Virus record (IMG/VR): IMGVR_UViG_3300046048_000569
Location: 1 to 33,870 of that record
DNA: 33,870 nucleotides
Source: a virus
Strand: one strand, 5' to 3'
This document shows, one piece after another, positions 1 to 8,439 of the stretch (positions are counted from its first letter, which is position 1; each line of letters opens with the position of its first letter). The notes below the pieces were generated by a model. The model was not told where the DNA came from and searched no databases. It worked only from the letters and a program-made list of their open reading frames with translations. A program made the position numbers and the translations under genes.

Positions 1-3000
1 TCCGCAGCGGCTCGATGCCGTCCCGGTTCACACGCCCTTCAAACAGTGCGTCGAAGATCTGTTCCGAAGCACGAGCGTGGGTCATGATTCCCAGCATCTT
101 CTTGATCGTATCGATCACCCGCATGAATAGTTTCTTGTTCATCAGGCGGAACTCAGGACCTCCCGGCAAACGGCTGGCTGCGTAGAACTGGAACGCGTAA
201 GCCACTGCTTCTTCAGGAACAGTACGGATATCATCAATCGCTGCAGGGTAGTCTTTCAGCAGCTTCTCCATCTGCCTCATGACGTGCGGAGCTGTCGCTG
301 CTTTAACCAGTCGGTTGTAGAGGTCGGGATTCCCGGATTCACGTAGGGTGTTCACGAACTTGTGCATACCTTCGTGGAAGGCGAAGCTCAATGGGTCGAG
401 GGAATCTGCTGCCAGACTGATGAAGTCTTTGATCCCGCCTAAGTAGTACCCAGCCATGGGTTGGCCTGGTGCTTCGCGCGCCAGCATCCAGCCAAGGTTC
501 TCGGGTTTTACGATCTCTGCACCGAAGGCGCGGATCAGCCAGGTCGTTGCCGCATCGACGCGTTTTTTAACGTCTGGATCCTTCATCGCTTCTTCGAGCG
601 TACTGAACTTCAAGTCCAGCGGGATACCGCTCAAAGCCTTTTTCTGCTCCGCGGTCAGCTCGACGCGCTTACCATCTTTGTCGACAATGTAGTGCTCGCC
701 TGGGTTCTTCGGGTCTTCGACAATCTTAAAGCCGTACTTCTTCAGGCTCTTGGCCCATTTCCCGTAGATGATGTCGTTGGCGACTTGCTTCGAAGCCCTG
801 AGTTCTGGCTCAGCAGCCAGCTTGTCCAGCGCAGCTTTCGTCGCTCGAACCTCGATAGCAAGCTTATCAGACGTCAGCAAATCCCGGCCTTGCTGCCAGT
901 ACACGTCGACATCCTTGTTATCGATGTGATCCTGTTCATGCAGTACGATGAGCTGGTTCGCTTTGTCCGTGGTATTGATCAATTTACGGATTTTGAAGAG
1001 CGGCCAACCTTCTTTGACCAACGCACCCAGTACTTTCAGCTTCTGCGCAGATGACTTGCTGTCGATCTTACCCAGGAAGTAGTCGAAGAACTCCTGCACC
1101 GACTCGACGGGGTTGATCACCGGCTTACCGTCGCGCTGCGAACCCAGGACCTTGGTACCGTCCTTGTTCTTCAGGTTCCGATCTATGGTGTGCTCGGGAA
1201 GACCCTTTTGCCACGCTTCCGTACGCGCTTCGTTTGCCGTTCGCTGGGGCTGAGTAGCCGTAGATTCACGTACGGGAGCGCCTTTCAGCTCCGCGATCTT
1301 CTGCTGCAGGTAGGCGTAAGTCTTAGGAGCCCGTGTTTTCAGTTCTGCGCGCCCTTCGCCCAGCGGCAGGATAACGACGTTCTTGTCCGCAGGGATTTTC
1401 GCGAAGTCGGCATCGAGTGAAGCCTTATTCGCTTCGAACTCGGCGTCCGTCATGAACTGGGAGGGTGACTTCTTGGTCGCGATGCCGATAACTCCTTCGA
1501 TCTCGCTGCCCTTACCTGCCCTACCAATCTTCGTGCGGGCCATAGCCGCCTGACCACCCGTGCCCCAGCGCTCCTGGTTATCGCCGAACAGATAGACCGT
1601 CGTGTCTTTAGTCCGAGCTACTTGCTGCCGTGTAACGATCCCTTTGGAGGGAGCGACAGTACGCGCTTGGTTCGTCGTTGGCTGGACTTTCGAGGTTTCA
1701 CGTGGAACCACCGGAGGGGCTTTGGGTTTTCTCGGGGCCAGCGGATTAGTACTGGCTTGACGTGGCGCAGCAGTGAGTGGCGTCGTATCCGTTTTCTCAG
1801 GGGTTACGCCAGCGACAGGAAGGGGCCGCGCATCGCCCAAGGCTGCGCCCGTCGTTTCATCCCAGCGAAGCGTCAGTTGATTGGTCAACCGGGTGATGTC
1901 TTTCTCAGCCTGACGCGCTGCGGGAGAGTTCGGCTTTGCGTTGGCCAAACGCTCCTCCGCTCGACGACGCTGTATCGTCAGCTTTTCCAGTTCGATGGCT
2001 GCGCGCTGCTTGGGATCATCCAGCTCTTCGCCCATCTCCCTTTCAAAGTCAGTATCGATTCGATCCCCTGGATCACGACTGAATGCCGGATCTTTCGGCT
2101 TCTTACCGTACTTATAACCCCGCTCAGGAGGGGCCAGTTTTAGAGCTGCTCGATGCTGGGGATTTTCCAAGCGCCAACGGTACGCAGCTTGTTCGTTTTT
2201 ATCACGGAACGCTGGTTTTCCATCAGCTCCCGTAATGTCATCCTGCGTGATCTGATCATACTTACCGTCTGCGCGCTGAACACTGATGGCTTTCACCCGA
2301 GGGTCAGCGAACACCCCCATGAGTAGTGCGGCTTCTTCGCGCTTAGGCCCGTCAGGAAAAGCTTTTAATTCTTCGCGGAAAAACTTCTGCGCATGTTTGA
2401 TGACATCATCTTTATAGACCCAGCGCGGCTTTCCCCCAATTCTCAGCTGCAGACGAATGCCCTGCTCTTCTTTCAGCTTTTTTCGATTTGCTTCCTTTTC
2501 CATCTGGGAGTTGCCCGTAACCAGCTCCGAGCTGCGCTGTTGCTGTGCAGCGTCCTGCGGGGTAAAGCGTCCTTCAACTTCGCTCGGCGGAAACTGGAGC
2601 ACGGAATAGTTGTTCAGGGCTTTGTAGTAGTCCCCGTAGCTTCGTGCCTTTTCCAACGTGGCTTTTTCTTTCAGTAGAGCCTCGCGCTGACGAACACTCT
2701 TTTCTGTACGGGCGGTTTCCAACGGCTTTAAACGTCGATCCAAATCCCGTAGCATGGAGTCTACTTCAGCCTGGATTTCTTCCGGCGCAGCCTTCTTCTC
2801 CTGCAGCCAGTCTCCGAGTGGCGTAGTTTGCGCTGCGTCTATACCCGTGTCCGAAAGAAAGCCTTCTCGCTTCCACTGCAACAACTGGCGTTGCTCTTCA
2901 CCAGCGCGCACGTGTTGTCGGGTAAATTTCGCGGTACCTTCCGTGCTCTCAGGGAACAGGGCCACCGGTTGATCTGGCATCATGTTGATGTCCGGATTTT

Positions 3001-4300
3001 CAGCGGTTGGCTCCCCAGTTTCGTTCGTTCTTACCGCGTTTGGTCTGCCTTCAGCAATCGTCTGTCGGGAGAGCAGATTTTCATCCCGCTCGGTAATCTC
3101 CTCTTCCGTAATACCCCGTTCTGCCAACAGCAACTGGGTAGTCGACATAATCTGTTGGCGAGTGGCCTCGTCCGGAGCCGCTATAAAATCTTCACCCAAG
3201 GTATTGAGCTTTTCAGCGTCGGCTTTGGACAACTTGTCGATCATCAGCGACGGACGCAGTGGTACGTCGACACCCTGCTGCTGGCCTTCCCGCAGCAAGC
3301 TGAGTTCTATCTCAGCGACCCCGCGACCCAGATCCTGTAGTGCTACATCCGTTGCGCGTTCGGCTTTCTGCCCCACGCGCTCCATCAGGTAACCGGGGAC
3401 CGTGGTGCCCAGAGACATAGCGCCACCGCCCAGACCACCGAGGATGGTGCTGTTAATGATTTCGGTAACGTCCTGACTGGTGTCGCGTTCGGGGTTCAGT
3501 CGGGTCAGCGCCATCTGCCCGGTTTTAGCCTGGAGTCCTTCCGTAGTTGCTTCTGTGCCAAACTCGCGGGCGAACGCTGCAGTTCGACGCAATGGACTAT
3601 TCGCCAGTGCTTCGCCAGCAAGTTTTCGTGCCGACCTGCCAACTACTCGTCCGAAGAACGCACCCGGAAAGGCGACATCCAGGGCCATATTCTGGAGGCC
3701 TACGACGTTCTGCTCGTGCAGGCGTTGCTCAGGTGTGGTGTTCGCCATGATCTCCGGATCAGCCGCTTGCGAACTGGCCTGTTCCTCTGCGTTCATGTAG
3801 AACGATGGATAAGCCGCACCTGCCATACCGCCGAGGGCTGCAGCCATACCGGGGGCGACACCCAGAGGACCCGCTACAGCTGCGCCCGCGAGGGCTCCCC
3901 CTGCGCCTGCCAGTACGGGAGGCCCCATCGTCGGTAAGAGCTGACCAAAACCGCCCTGCAGAAAGTCGACCGCATCGCCCACATTTTCGACTTGATCGTA
4001 GGAAGCTACACGCGGCTGCGAACGTGCAGCAGCTTCTTCGTATCGCCGCGCTTCTTCTTCTAGCCGAGCAGCATATTCGGGATTGCCGTCTACTGCCGCT
4101 TGGGTAGCTTTGCGATGCAGAGCACCTGCTTCGAGGCCGCGGGTTGTGCTATAGAACCCACGTAAAAGGTCCTGGGAGCCTCCGAACTCAGAAGCGCGTT
4201 CGTCACCCGCCTGTATAGGCCCTCCGGAAGTTTCCCAGAAAGGGTCTGTCGACTCGTTACCGGTCTCCCAAAAAGGTCTGTTGCGCAGTCCGTTCGGCAT
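1..4300 (-). CDS. Giant virion protein with macrodomain-like module and zincin motifs (cut by left edge)
   Basis: The frame runs from ATG 4300 to the left edge without a stop, giving at least 1433 residues. Seen features: a charged helix near 60-90; Gly/Ala-rich hydrophobic stretches at about 125-168 and 280-305, which may insert in membranes; coiled-coil and low-complexity regions up to about 880; a module at about 885-1002 (YLFGDNQERWGTGGQAAM, then IGIATKKSPSQF, ADKNVVILPLGEG, APKTYAYLQQKI) like a small macrodomain-like phage family I recall as DUF7831; HEQDH at 1121-1125 with a following EVRATKAAL helix; and HEGMH at 1309-1313 followed by EEAVAYAF (1363 on), typical of zincin metallopeptidases in large polyvalent phage proteins. 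Such proteins are packed in the virion and delivered with DNA. The C-terminus, and thus further domains, lies outside. Confidence 0.75.
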   Translation of the reverse strand, partial: MPNGLRNRPFWETGNESTDPFWETSGGPIQAGDERASEFGGSQDLLRGFYSTTRGLEAGALHRKATQAAVDGNPEYAARLEEEARRYEEAAARSQPRVASYDQVENVGDAVDFLQGGFGQLLPTMGPPVLAGAGGALAGAAVAGPLGVAPGMAAALGGMAGAAYPSFYMNAEEQASSQAADPEIMANTTPEQRLHEQNVVGLQNMALDVAFPGAFFGRVVGRSARKLAGEALANSPLRRTAAFAREFGTEATTEGLQAKTGQMALTRLNPERDTSQDVTEIINSTILGGLGGGAMSLGTTVPGYLMERVGQKAERATDVALQDLGRGVAEIELSLLREGQQQGVDVPLRPSLMIDKLSKADAEKLNTLGEDFIAAPDEATRQQIMSTTQLLLAERGITEEEITERDENLLSRQTIAEGRPNAVRTNETGEPTAENPDINMMPDQPVALFPESTEGTAKFTRQHVRAGEEQRQLLQWKREGFLSDTGIDAAQTTPLGDWLQEKKAAPEEIQAEVDSMLRDLDRRLKPLETARTEKSVRQREALLKEKATLEKARSYGDYYKALNNYSVLQFPPSEVEGRFTPQDAAQQQRSSELVTGNSQMEKEANRKKLKEEQGIRLQLRIGGKPRWVYKDDVIKHAQKFFREELKAFPDGPKREEAALLMGVFADPRVKAISVQRADGKYDQITQDDITGADGKPAFRDKNEQAAYRWRLENPQHRAALKLAPPERGYKYGKKPKDPAFSRDPGDRIDTDFEREMGEELDDPKQRAAIELEKLTIQRRRAEERLANAKPNSPAARQAEKDITRLTNQLTLRWDETTGAALGDARPLPVAGVTPEKTDTTPLTAAPRQASTNPLAPRKPKAPPVVPRETSKVQPTTNQARTVAPSKGIVTRQQVARTKDTTVYLFGDNQERWGTGGQAAMARTKIGRAGKGSEIEGVIGIATKKSPSQFMTDAEFEANKASLDADFAKIPADKNVVILPLGEGRAELKTRAPKTYAYLQQKIAELKGAPVRESTATQPQRTANEARTEAWQKGLPEHTIDRNLKNKDGTKVLGSQRDGKPVINPVESVQEFFDYFLGKIDSKSSAQKLKVLGALVKEGWPLFKIRKLINTTDKANQLIVLHEQDHIDNKDVDVYWQQGRDLLTSDKLAIEVRATKAALDKLAAEPELRASKQVANDIIYGKWAKSLKKYGFKIVEDPKNPGEHYIVDKDGKRVELTAEQKKALSGIPLDLKFSTLEEAMKDPDVKKRVDAATTWLIRAFGAEIVKPENLGWMLAREAPGQPMAGYYLGGIKDFISLAADSLDPLSFAFHEGMHKFVNTLRESGNPDLYNRLVKAATAPHVMRQMEKLLKDYPAAIDDIRTVPEEAVAYAFQFYAASRLPGGPEFRLMNKKLFMRVIDTIKKMLGIMTHARASEQIFDALFEGRVNRDGIEPLR

Positions 4301-6384
4301 TAGCGTCTATTTTTATTGTTAGGATTATCGCGGTCACGGAGTCTGAGATCGTTTCGTTGTTTCTCCGTTAAATTACGGAAATCAAGTTTAAACGCTTGGT
4401 CTTCACCCAGACGTACAGCCGTGGGTCCTTTCCAGATGTTGCTCATAAGGACATCGATCAGATTGATGTCACCCTCTTTGAAAGCGTCCCCCCAATCTAA
4501 ATTACTAGCTGCTGCGCCCTCCTCAAAGAGTTTCTTCATCGTCGCACCATCTGGGTTGTAACCAAGTTTAGTCGCAATTTCATTGCGAGCCTGAATTACA
4601 CCACGCAATGCAGTAGCGTTTTTCGTTATCGATGCCCTATCTCTTGGATCAACGCCGAGCATATCTATCGCGAGCGCCCAACCGGCGTAATCTACCTCGG
4701 GGCCATCAGGACCATTAACGGTAGCTATGTCCTTTATCATCTCATACCCCCTTTCAGAGGCTAATGACTCTGCTTCCGCAGCAATCTTCGCTTGCGCTGC
4801 GTTCAAACCAAGGGCCCCCAGTTGGGCGTCCATAGCAGTGCGTTCACGGTATGCCTCAGTACCTTCCATGGAAGCCCGATAGCCCAGCTCATTACCCCGA
4901 TCGCGAACCAGGTTGCTCTGCGCACCAACCAGGTTATCTGCTTGGGCCTGTACGGCCTCAGCAGCACGCGCTGCGGCCTTGGAGTTCATACCTCGGCCCA
5001 GTGCGGTTTCATAGGCTCGTCCAGCACGGTCATTCAGCTTGTTGATCTGACGCAGGATATCGCCGCCCTCTGACGCACCGGCTAAGCGGTTCGCCCGAAC
5101 GCGTGCTGCGGATCGCGCATTACGTTCCTGCGCGGCAGCGACTTGCCCTTCGTAGGTCCCTGCGTTCATACCACTGAGTGCGCCGAGATTCGCAGCCCCG
5201 TAGCGGTTAGCTACATTATCGGTCGGCTGCAGCCCTGTGTTCTGGCGGGCGTAAGGAGTGTTAGCTCCACGACCACGAAGCCCCGTCAGTTGACCGGGAC
5301 CGCCCTGGCCCTGCAGGTTATAGGGATCTGCGTTGTTATAAACTAGCGCTCCGCCGCCTTGTGTGCCTCCGACACCCTGTCTCCTGGGTTGTACGGTCTG
5401 CGCAATAGAGTTCGCATCCATCGGTTTGTCGGAGAAGGAGCCATCTGAGTTTTTGTAGTACGTATAGCTCTGTTCTTCCTGCGCAGGAGCGGAGGGGGCG
5501 TTACCCGTAGCCGCTGCGTTGGTTCTACCCAACAACGTGTTCGAAGATTGCGGTACTTCTGTCCCTGCTAACGAGGGATTTAATTTGTCTCCCAAGGCCG
5601 CGGAAGGAGCCGCACCGCCACTTAGATCGAGCGGCTTGTTCTTATCCTCAAATCTACCGGTTTCACCGTAGTTTACGACTCTGTCGTATCCTTTTCTGAT
5701 GGGAGAAGTATCAACTCCAGTTATAAATCTACCGAACTGATCGACGGCACGTACCCCAGCCTTGACTATTCCAGGTACGTTTTCTGATCGGTATGCAGGT
5801 TCTGTGAAATAGCCCGGATCATTAGACTGATAGGCATCTTTGAGGAAGCCACCGACATTCTTGGCAAAGCCCGCAATTCCCTGGCCGACATCAGAATTTG
5901 CGATTTTATCTACGATCCCCCGCTGCGAAAAACCTCTTATCAATTCTTGTCGCCGAGCTGTATTCAGATCTTCCGGAGAGGCCAGATTCGGTGGAGCCGT
6001 AATATTCTGCTGGTTAACAGCAGGAGGCGCAGCGGCTACATTTCCGTAAGCATCCGCATTACGATATTGCTCGTAGTTACTGGCACCGCGAACCGCGTTA
6101 CCATATCTAACGCGCTCAGCAACAGCCCGCTGAACATCTTCAACTGTACGATTCGGATCGGTCAACGCAGCCCCTGCTCGCCGATAATTTATGATATCCC
6201 GCGGGTTCAGTTCTGTATCAGATCGTCGTGGCGCTACGTCAGCTTGCTGCCCCTGCGCAGCGCGCACATCGGCCTGCGTTGCCGTCGTAACTGTTTCTTC
6301 TGGTCGCAAGGGTGACTTCTTCTTCTTTTTCCTTACGCCATAGACGTCTTCGTTGTCATAACCCGTCGGATTGTATGTTGCCAT
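4300..6384 (-). CDS. Disordered, Ala/Gln-rich virion protein, ejection candidate
   Basis: The 694-residue protein starts with a short Tyr/Asn segment and a basic KKKKK run (residues 19-23), continues with long Gln/Asn/Pro/Gly-rich, probably unfolded parts (about 25-390), then a helical Ala/Arg-rich region (about 400-560; SAARVRANRLAGASEG, AARAAEAVQAQADN), and ends with a folded-looking acidic part and basic tail (NNKNRR). There is no transmembrane helix. The next gene overlaps its stop as TAATG, so the pair may be coupled. Position between a coiled-coil rod and a giant virion protein resembles the T7 gp14-16 or P22 gp7/16/20 ejection sets. This is inferred from composition and order. Confidence 0.6.
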   Translation of the reverse strand: MATYNPTGYDNEDVYGVRKKKKKSPLRPEETVTTATQADVRAAQGQQADVAPRRSDTELNPRDIINYRRAGAALTDPNRTVEDVQRAVAERVRYGNAVRGASNYEQYRNADAYGNVAAAPPAVNQQNITAPPNLASPEDLNTARRQELIRGFSQRGIVDKIANSDVGQGIAGFAKNVGGFLKDAYQSNDPGYFTEPAYRSENVPGIVKAGVRAVDQFGRFITGVDTSPIRKGYDRVVNYGETGRFEDKNKPLDLSGGAAPSAALGDKLNPSLAGTEVPQSSNTLLGRTNAAATGNAPSAPAQEEQSYTYYKNSDGSFSDKPMDANSIAQTVQPRRQGVGGTQGGGALVYNNADPYNLQGQGGPGQLTGLRGRGANTPYARQNTGLQPTDNVANRYGAANLGALSGMNAGTYEGQVAAAQERNARSAARVRANRLAGASEGGDILRQINKLNDRAGRAYETALGRGMNSKAAARAAEAVQAQADNLVGAQSNLVRDRGNELGYRASMEGTEAYRERTAMDAQLGALGLNAAQAKIAAEAESLASERGYEMIKDIATVNGPDGPEVDYAGWALAIDMLGVDPRDRASITKNATALRGVIQARNEIATKLGYNPDGATMKKLFEEGAAASNLDWGDAFKEGDINLIDVLMSNIWKGPTAVRLGEDQAFKLDFRNLTEKQRNDLRLRDRDNPNNKNRR

Positions 6385-6398
6385 TATCTCATCACCTA

Positions 6399-8438
6399 TT
6401 ACGTGGCAGGATCAGGATCTGTGGGATCAAACCCGCAGTAATATCCTGGAAATGTATCTGCTTCGACGTTAATCGAAGTATTCTGACTGGTAGCGCAGTT
6501 CTTCGCATAGGATTCTGACAAACTGTAAGCCTGTCCTTCGTTACCCGAAGCGTTGACTGCAGCAGAACCTCCGGATGTTGCACCGACATGCATTGCGGCC
6601 AAAGCACCTGCACTCAGTGTGGAGGTTAATTCGCCGGAAGATTTAAGAGCTTCCAGGATTAATCCGGCTTCCTGGATGGCTTTTTCCATAATTACCCGCA
6701 TCCGTTCAATTTCGGTACGATAGGTTTCCAGTGCGATGCGGGAAGTGGACTCCCAGACAGAGGCTTCCAGTTCGTTAGCCGAAACTTCGACCCCCGCTGC
6801 AGCCACGAAACGTTGCGTATCCGCTTGATGACCGGCCACGTTAGCCTGGATCTGAGCCAGTTCGTTCTGGTTCAAGCCCAGCCAGTGGCGTAGATTTGCG
6901 TCATAGGCGGTTACTTCAGCCTGGAATGCTGATACGGCCCCTTCCAATTGTGCTACCTGAGCCCGGACGCCTGTTTCGATACCGCCCATTTGAGCTTGGT
7001 ATGCCCGCGCTTCGGCTTCGATGATATCGGCTTTGACCGACTCACCCCGAATCTGGGTCTCATAGGCGTCGAACCGGAGTTTATCGGCAGAAACCCGCGC
7101 AGCAAAAGCCTCTACCTCTGTCTTGTTCGCCGTAACTTCCGTCGCGTACACGTCCGCCTGGATTTTAACCGCTGAAACTTGCGCAACGTACATATCCACC
7201 AGCGCTGTACGGGCTTCGATCTGTGCCTTGTACGCCTGGATAATGGCTACATTGACTTCAGTTTTGGCCCGCTCGGCTTCGATCAGCGCTTTGAAAACTT
7301 CGATCTCAGCCAACGCAGCCCGTACCTGGACTTCGTAAATCTGAGCCCGGATGACGTTTTCCTGCATGCGGGCCTGATACACCTGAACCGCCAGGTTGTA
7401 CAACGCGATTTGCCATTCGATATTCAGGCGTTGTACCATGAAAAGGCGTTCTACTGCGGCCAGATGGATACGTATAAAAAGGTCTTCAGCGACGATTCCC
7501 TGTTGTACTGCGAATCGCAAGTTCTCCAGTTCGACATCCATTGCCTTGATCACAACTTCGCGCTGAAGACCTATCTTTTTGAGCGTGCCTTCTTCGCGGA
7601 TGTTCTCAAGCCGCTTGGCTAACATGCCTGGCGGAGCGGTATATCCACGATTCGCCCATTCTTCTAATGCTTGCTGCACTGTCTGCCGAATGATGCGGTC
7701 TTCGCGGTCCCGACCACGGTTGACGATCGCTTCTTCGACGTCTGGGCGTATACCCGTGCCGCCAGCAAAAAAGGTTTGTAGCTGGGATTTGACGTCAGTC
7801 CAAATCTCAGGCGAATAAACCGGCTCCGTCCAATCAATCATGGTGTCGATGTTCATTTCCTGCAGTACAGGAAAATCACTCAGATCTAACGTTGGTAGCG
7901 TTATATCGGGTGCGTCTGGTATCCGGATACCGAGTAATGCCGGTTCATCCGGCAGAACAATATCGGGGGAATCCGGAAACGAAAAACCTGGATTCTCAGG
8001 AGGCAATCCGGGTTCCGGAAAGACTTTTTGTCCCGGTGGGGGCGGAACGTTAATGCCCTCGATACTGGGGACAAACGGAAATATGTTCGGATCGTCGATG
8101 GTCGGGAATGCATCCGGAGTCGGAGGATCCACTGGGTTGTAAAAGGATATCTGGCCAAACGATGTTTGATCCACATCGTCGATGTTCATATCCAGGTTCA
8201 GCTCGCCACTGGTAGGCGGATGAAAGAACTGTAGGTCATCAGGAATACTGACCTGGAAAGTCCCTAAATTGGTTATTGAGTCAGAGAGGCTCGTTAACGC
8301 CCCCGGTAGGATCTCGTTTTTAATGTACCCTATTTGTTCTCTTACGAATTCTTCCGCACTACCAACGTATTGAACGGCCTTGGAAAACGGACTTACCGAA
8401 GAAAACTGTGGGGGATTTGTAGCAAAAAGTCGAGTCAT
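6399..8438 (-). CDS. Pro-rich, long coiled-coil rod protein
   Basis: This 679-residue protein has three parts: a 60-residue N-terminal helix, a Pro/Asp/Phe-rich segment of about 150 residues (about 60-210; includes VPPPPGQKVFPEPG), and about 390 residues (about 215-600) of nearly unbroken alpha helix with heptad-like spacing rich in Ala, Glu, Gln and Val. The end is Ser/Ala/Asn-rich with two Cys. Proteins of this design are found among podovirus tail-needle or internal ejection proteins, but I cannot match a family. GGAGG lies seven bases before ATG 8438. Overlap or close spacing with both neighbours places it in the ejection/tail-tip set. Confidence 0.65.
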   Translation of the reverse strand: MTRLFATNPPQFSSVSPFSKAVQYVGSAEEFVREQIGYIKNEILPGALTSLSDSITNLGTFQVSIPDDLQFFHPPTSGELNLDMNIDDVDQTSFGQISFYNPVDPPTPDAFPTIDDPNIFPFVPSIEGINVPPPPGQKVFPEPGLPPENPGFSFPDSPDIVLPDEPALLGIRIPDAPDITLPTLDLSDFPVLQEMNIDTMIDWTEPVYSPEIWTDVKSQLQTFFAGGTGIRPDVEEAIVNRGRDREDRIIRQTVQQALEEWANRGYTAPPGMLAKRLENIREEGTLKKIGLQREVVIKAMDVELENLRFAVQQGIVAEDLFIRIHLAAVERLFMVQRLNIEWQIALYNLAVQVYQARMQENVIRAQIYEVQVRAALAEIEVFKALIEAERAKTEVNVAIIQAYKAQIEARTALVDMYVAQVSAVKIQADVYATEVTANKTEVEAFAARVSADKLRFDAYETQIRGESVKADIIEAEARAYQAQMGGIETGVRAQVAQLEGAVSAFQAEVTAYDANLRHWLGLNQNELAQIQANVAGHQADTQRFVAAAGVEVSANELEASVWESTSRIALETYRTEIERMRVIMEKAIQEAGLILEALKSSGELTSTLSAGALAAMHVGATSGGSAAVNASGNEGQAYSLSESYAKNCATSQNTSINVEADTFPGYYCGFDPTDPDPAT

Positions 8439-8439
8439 T

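Noticed and set aside
461-3340. Several plus-strand frames of 60-200 codons in the left 4.3 kb
   Set aside because: The minus strand has one uninterrupted frame of more than 1,433 codons with recognisable motifs; the plus frames are shadows of it.
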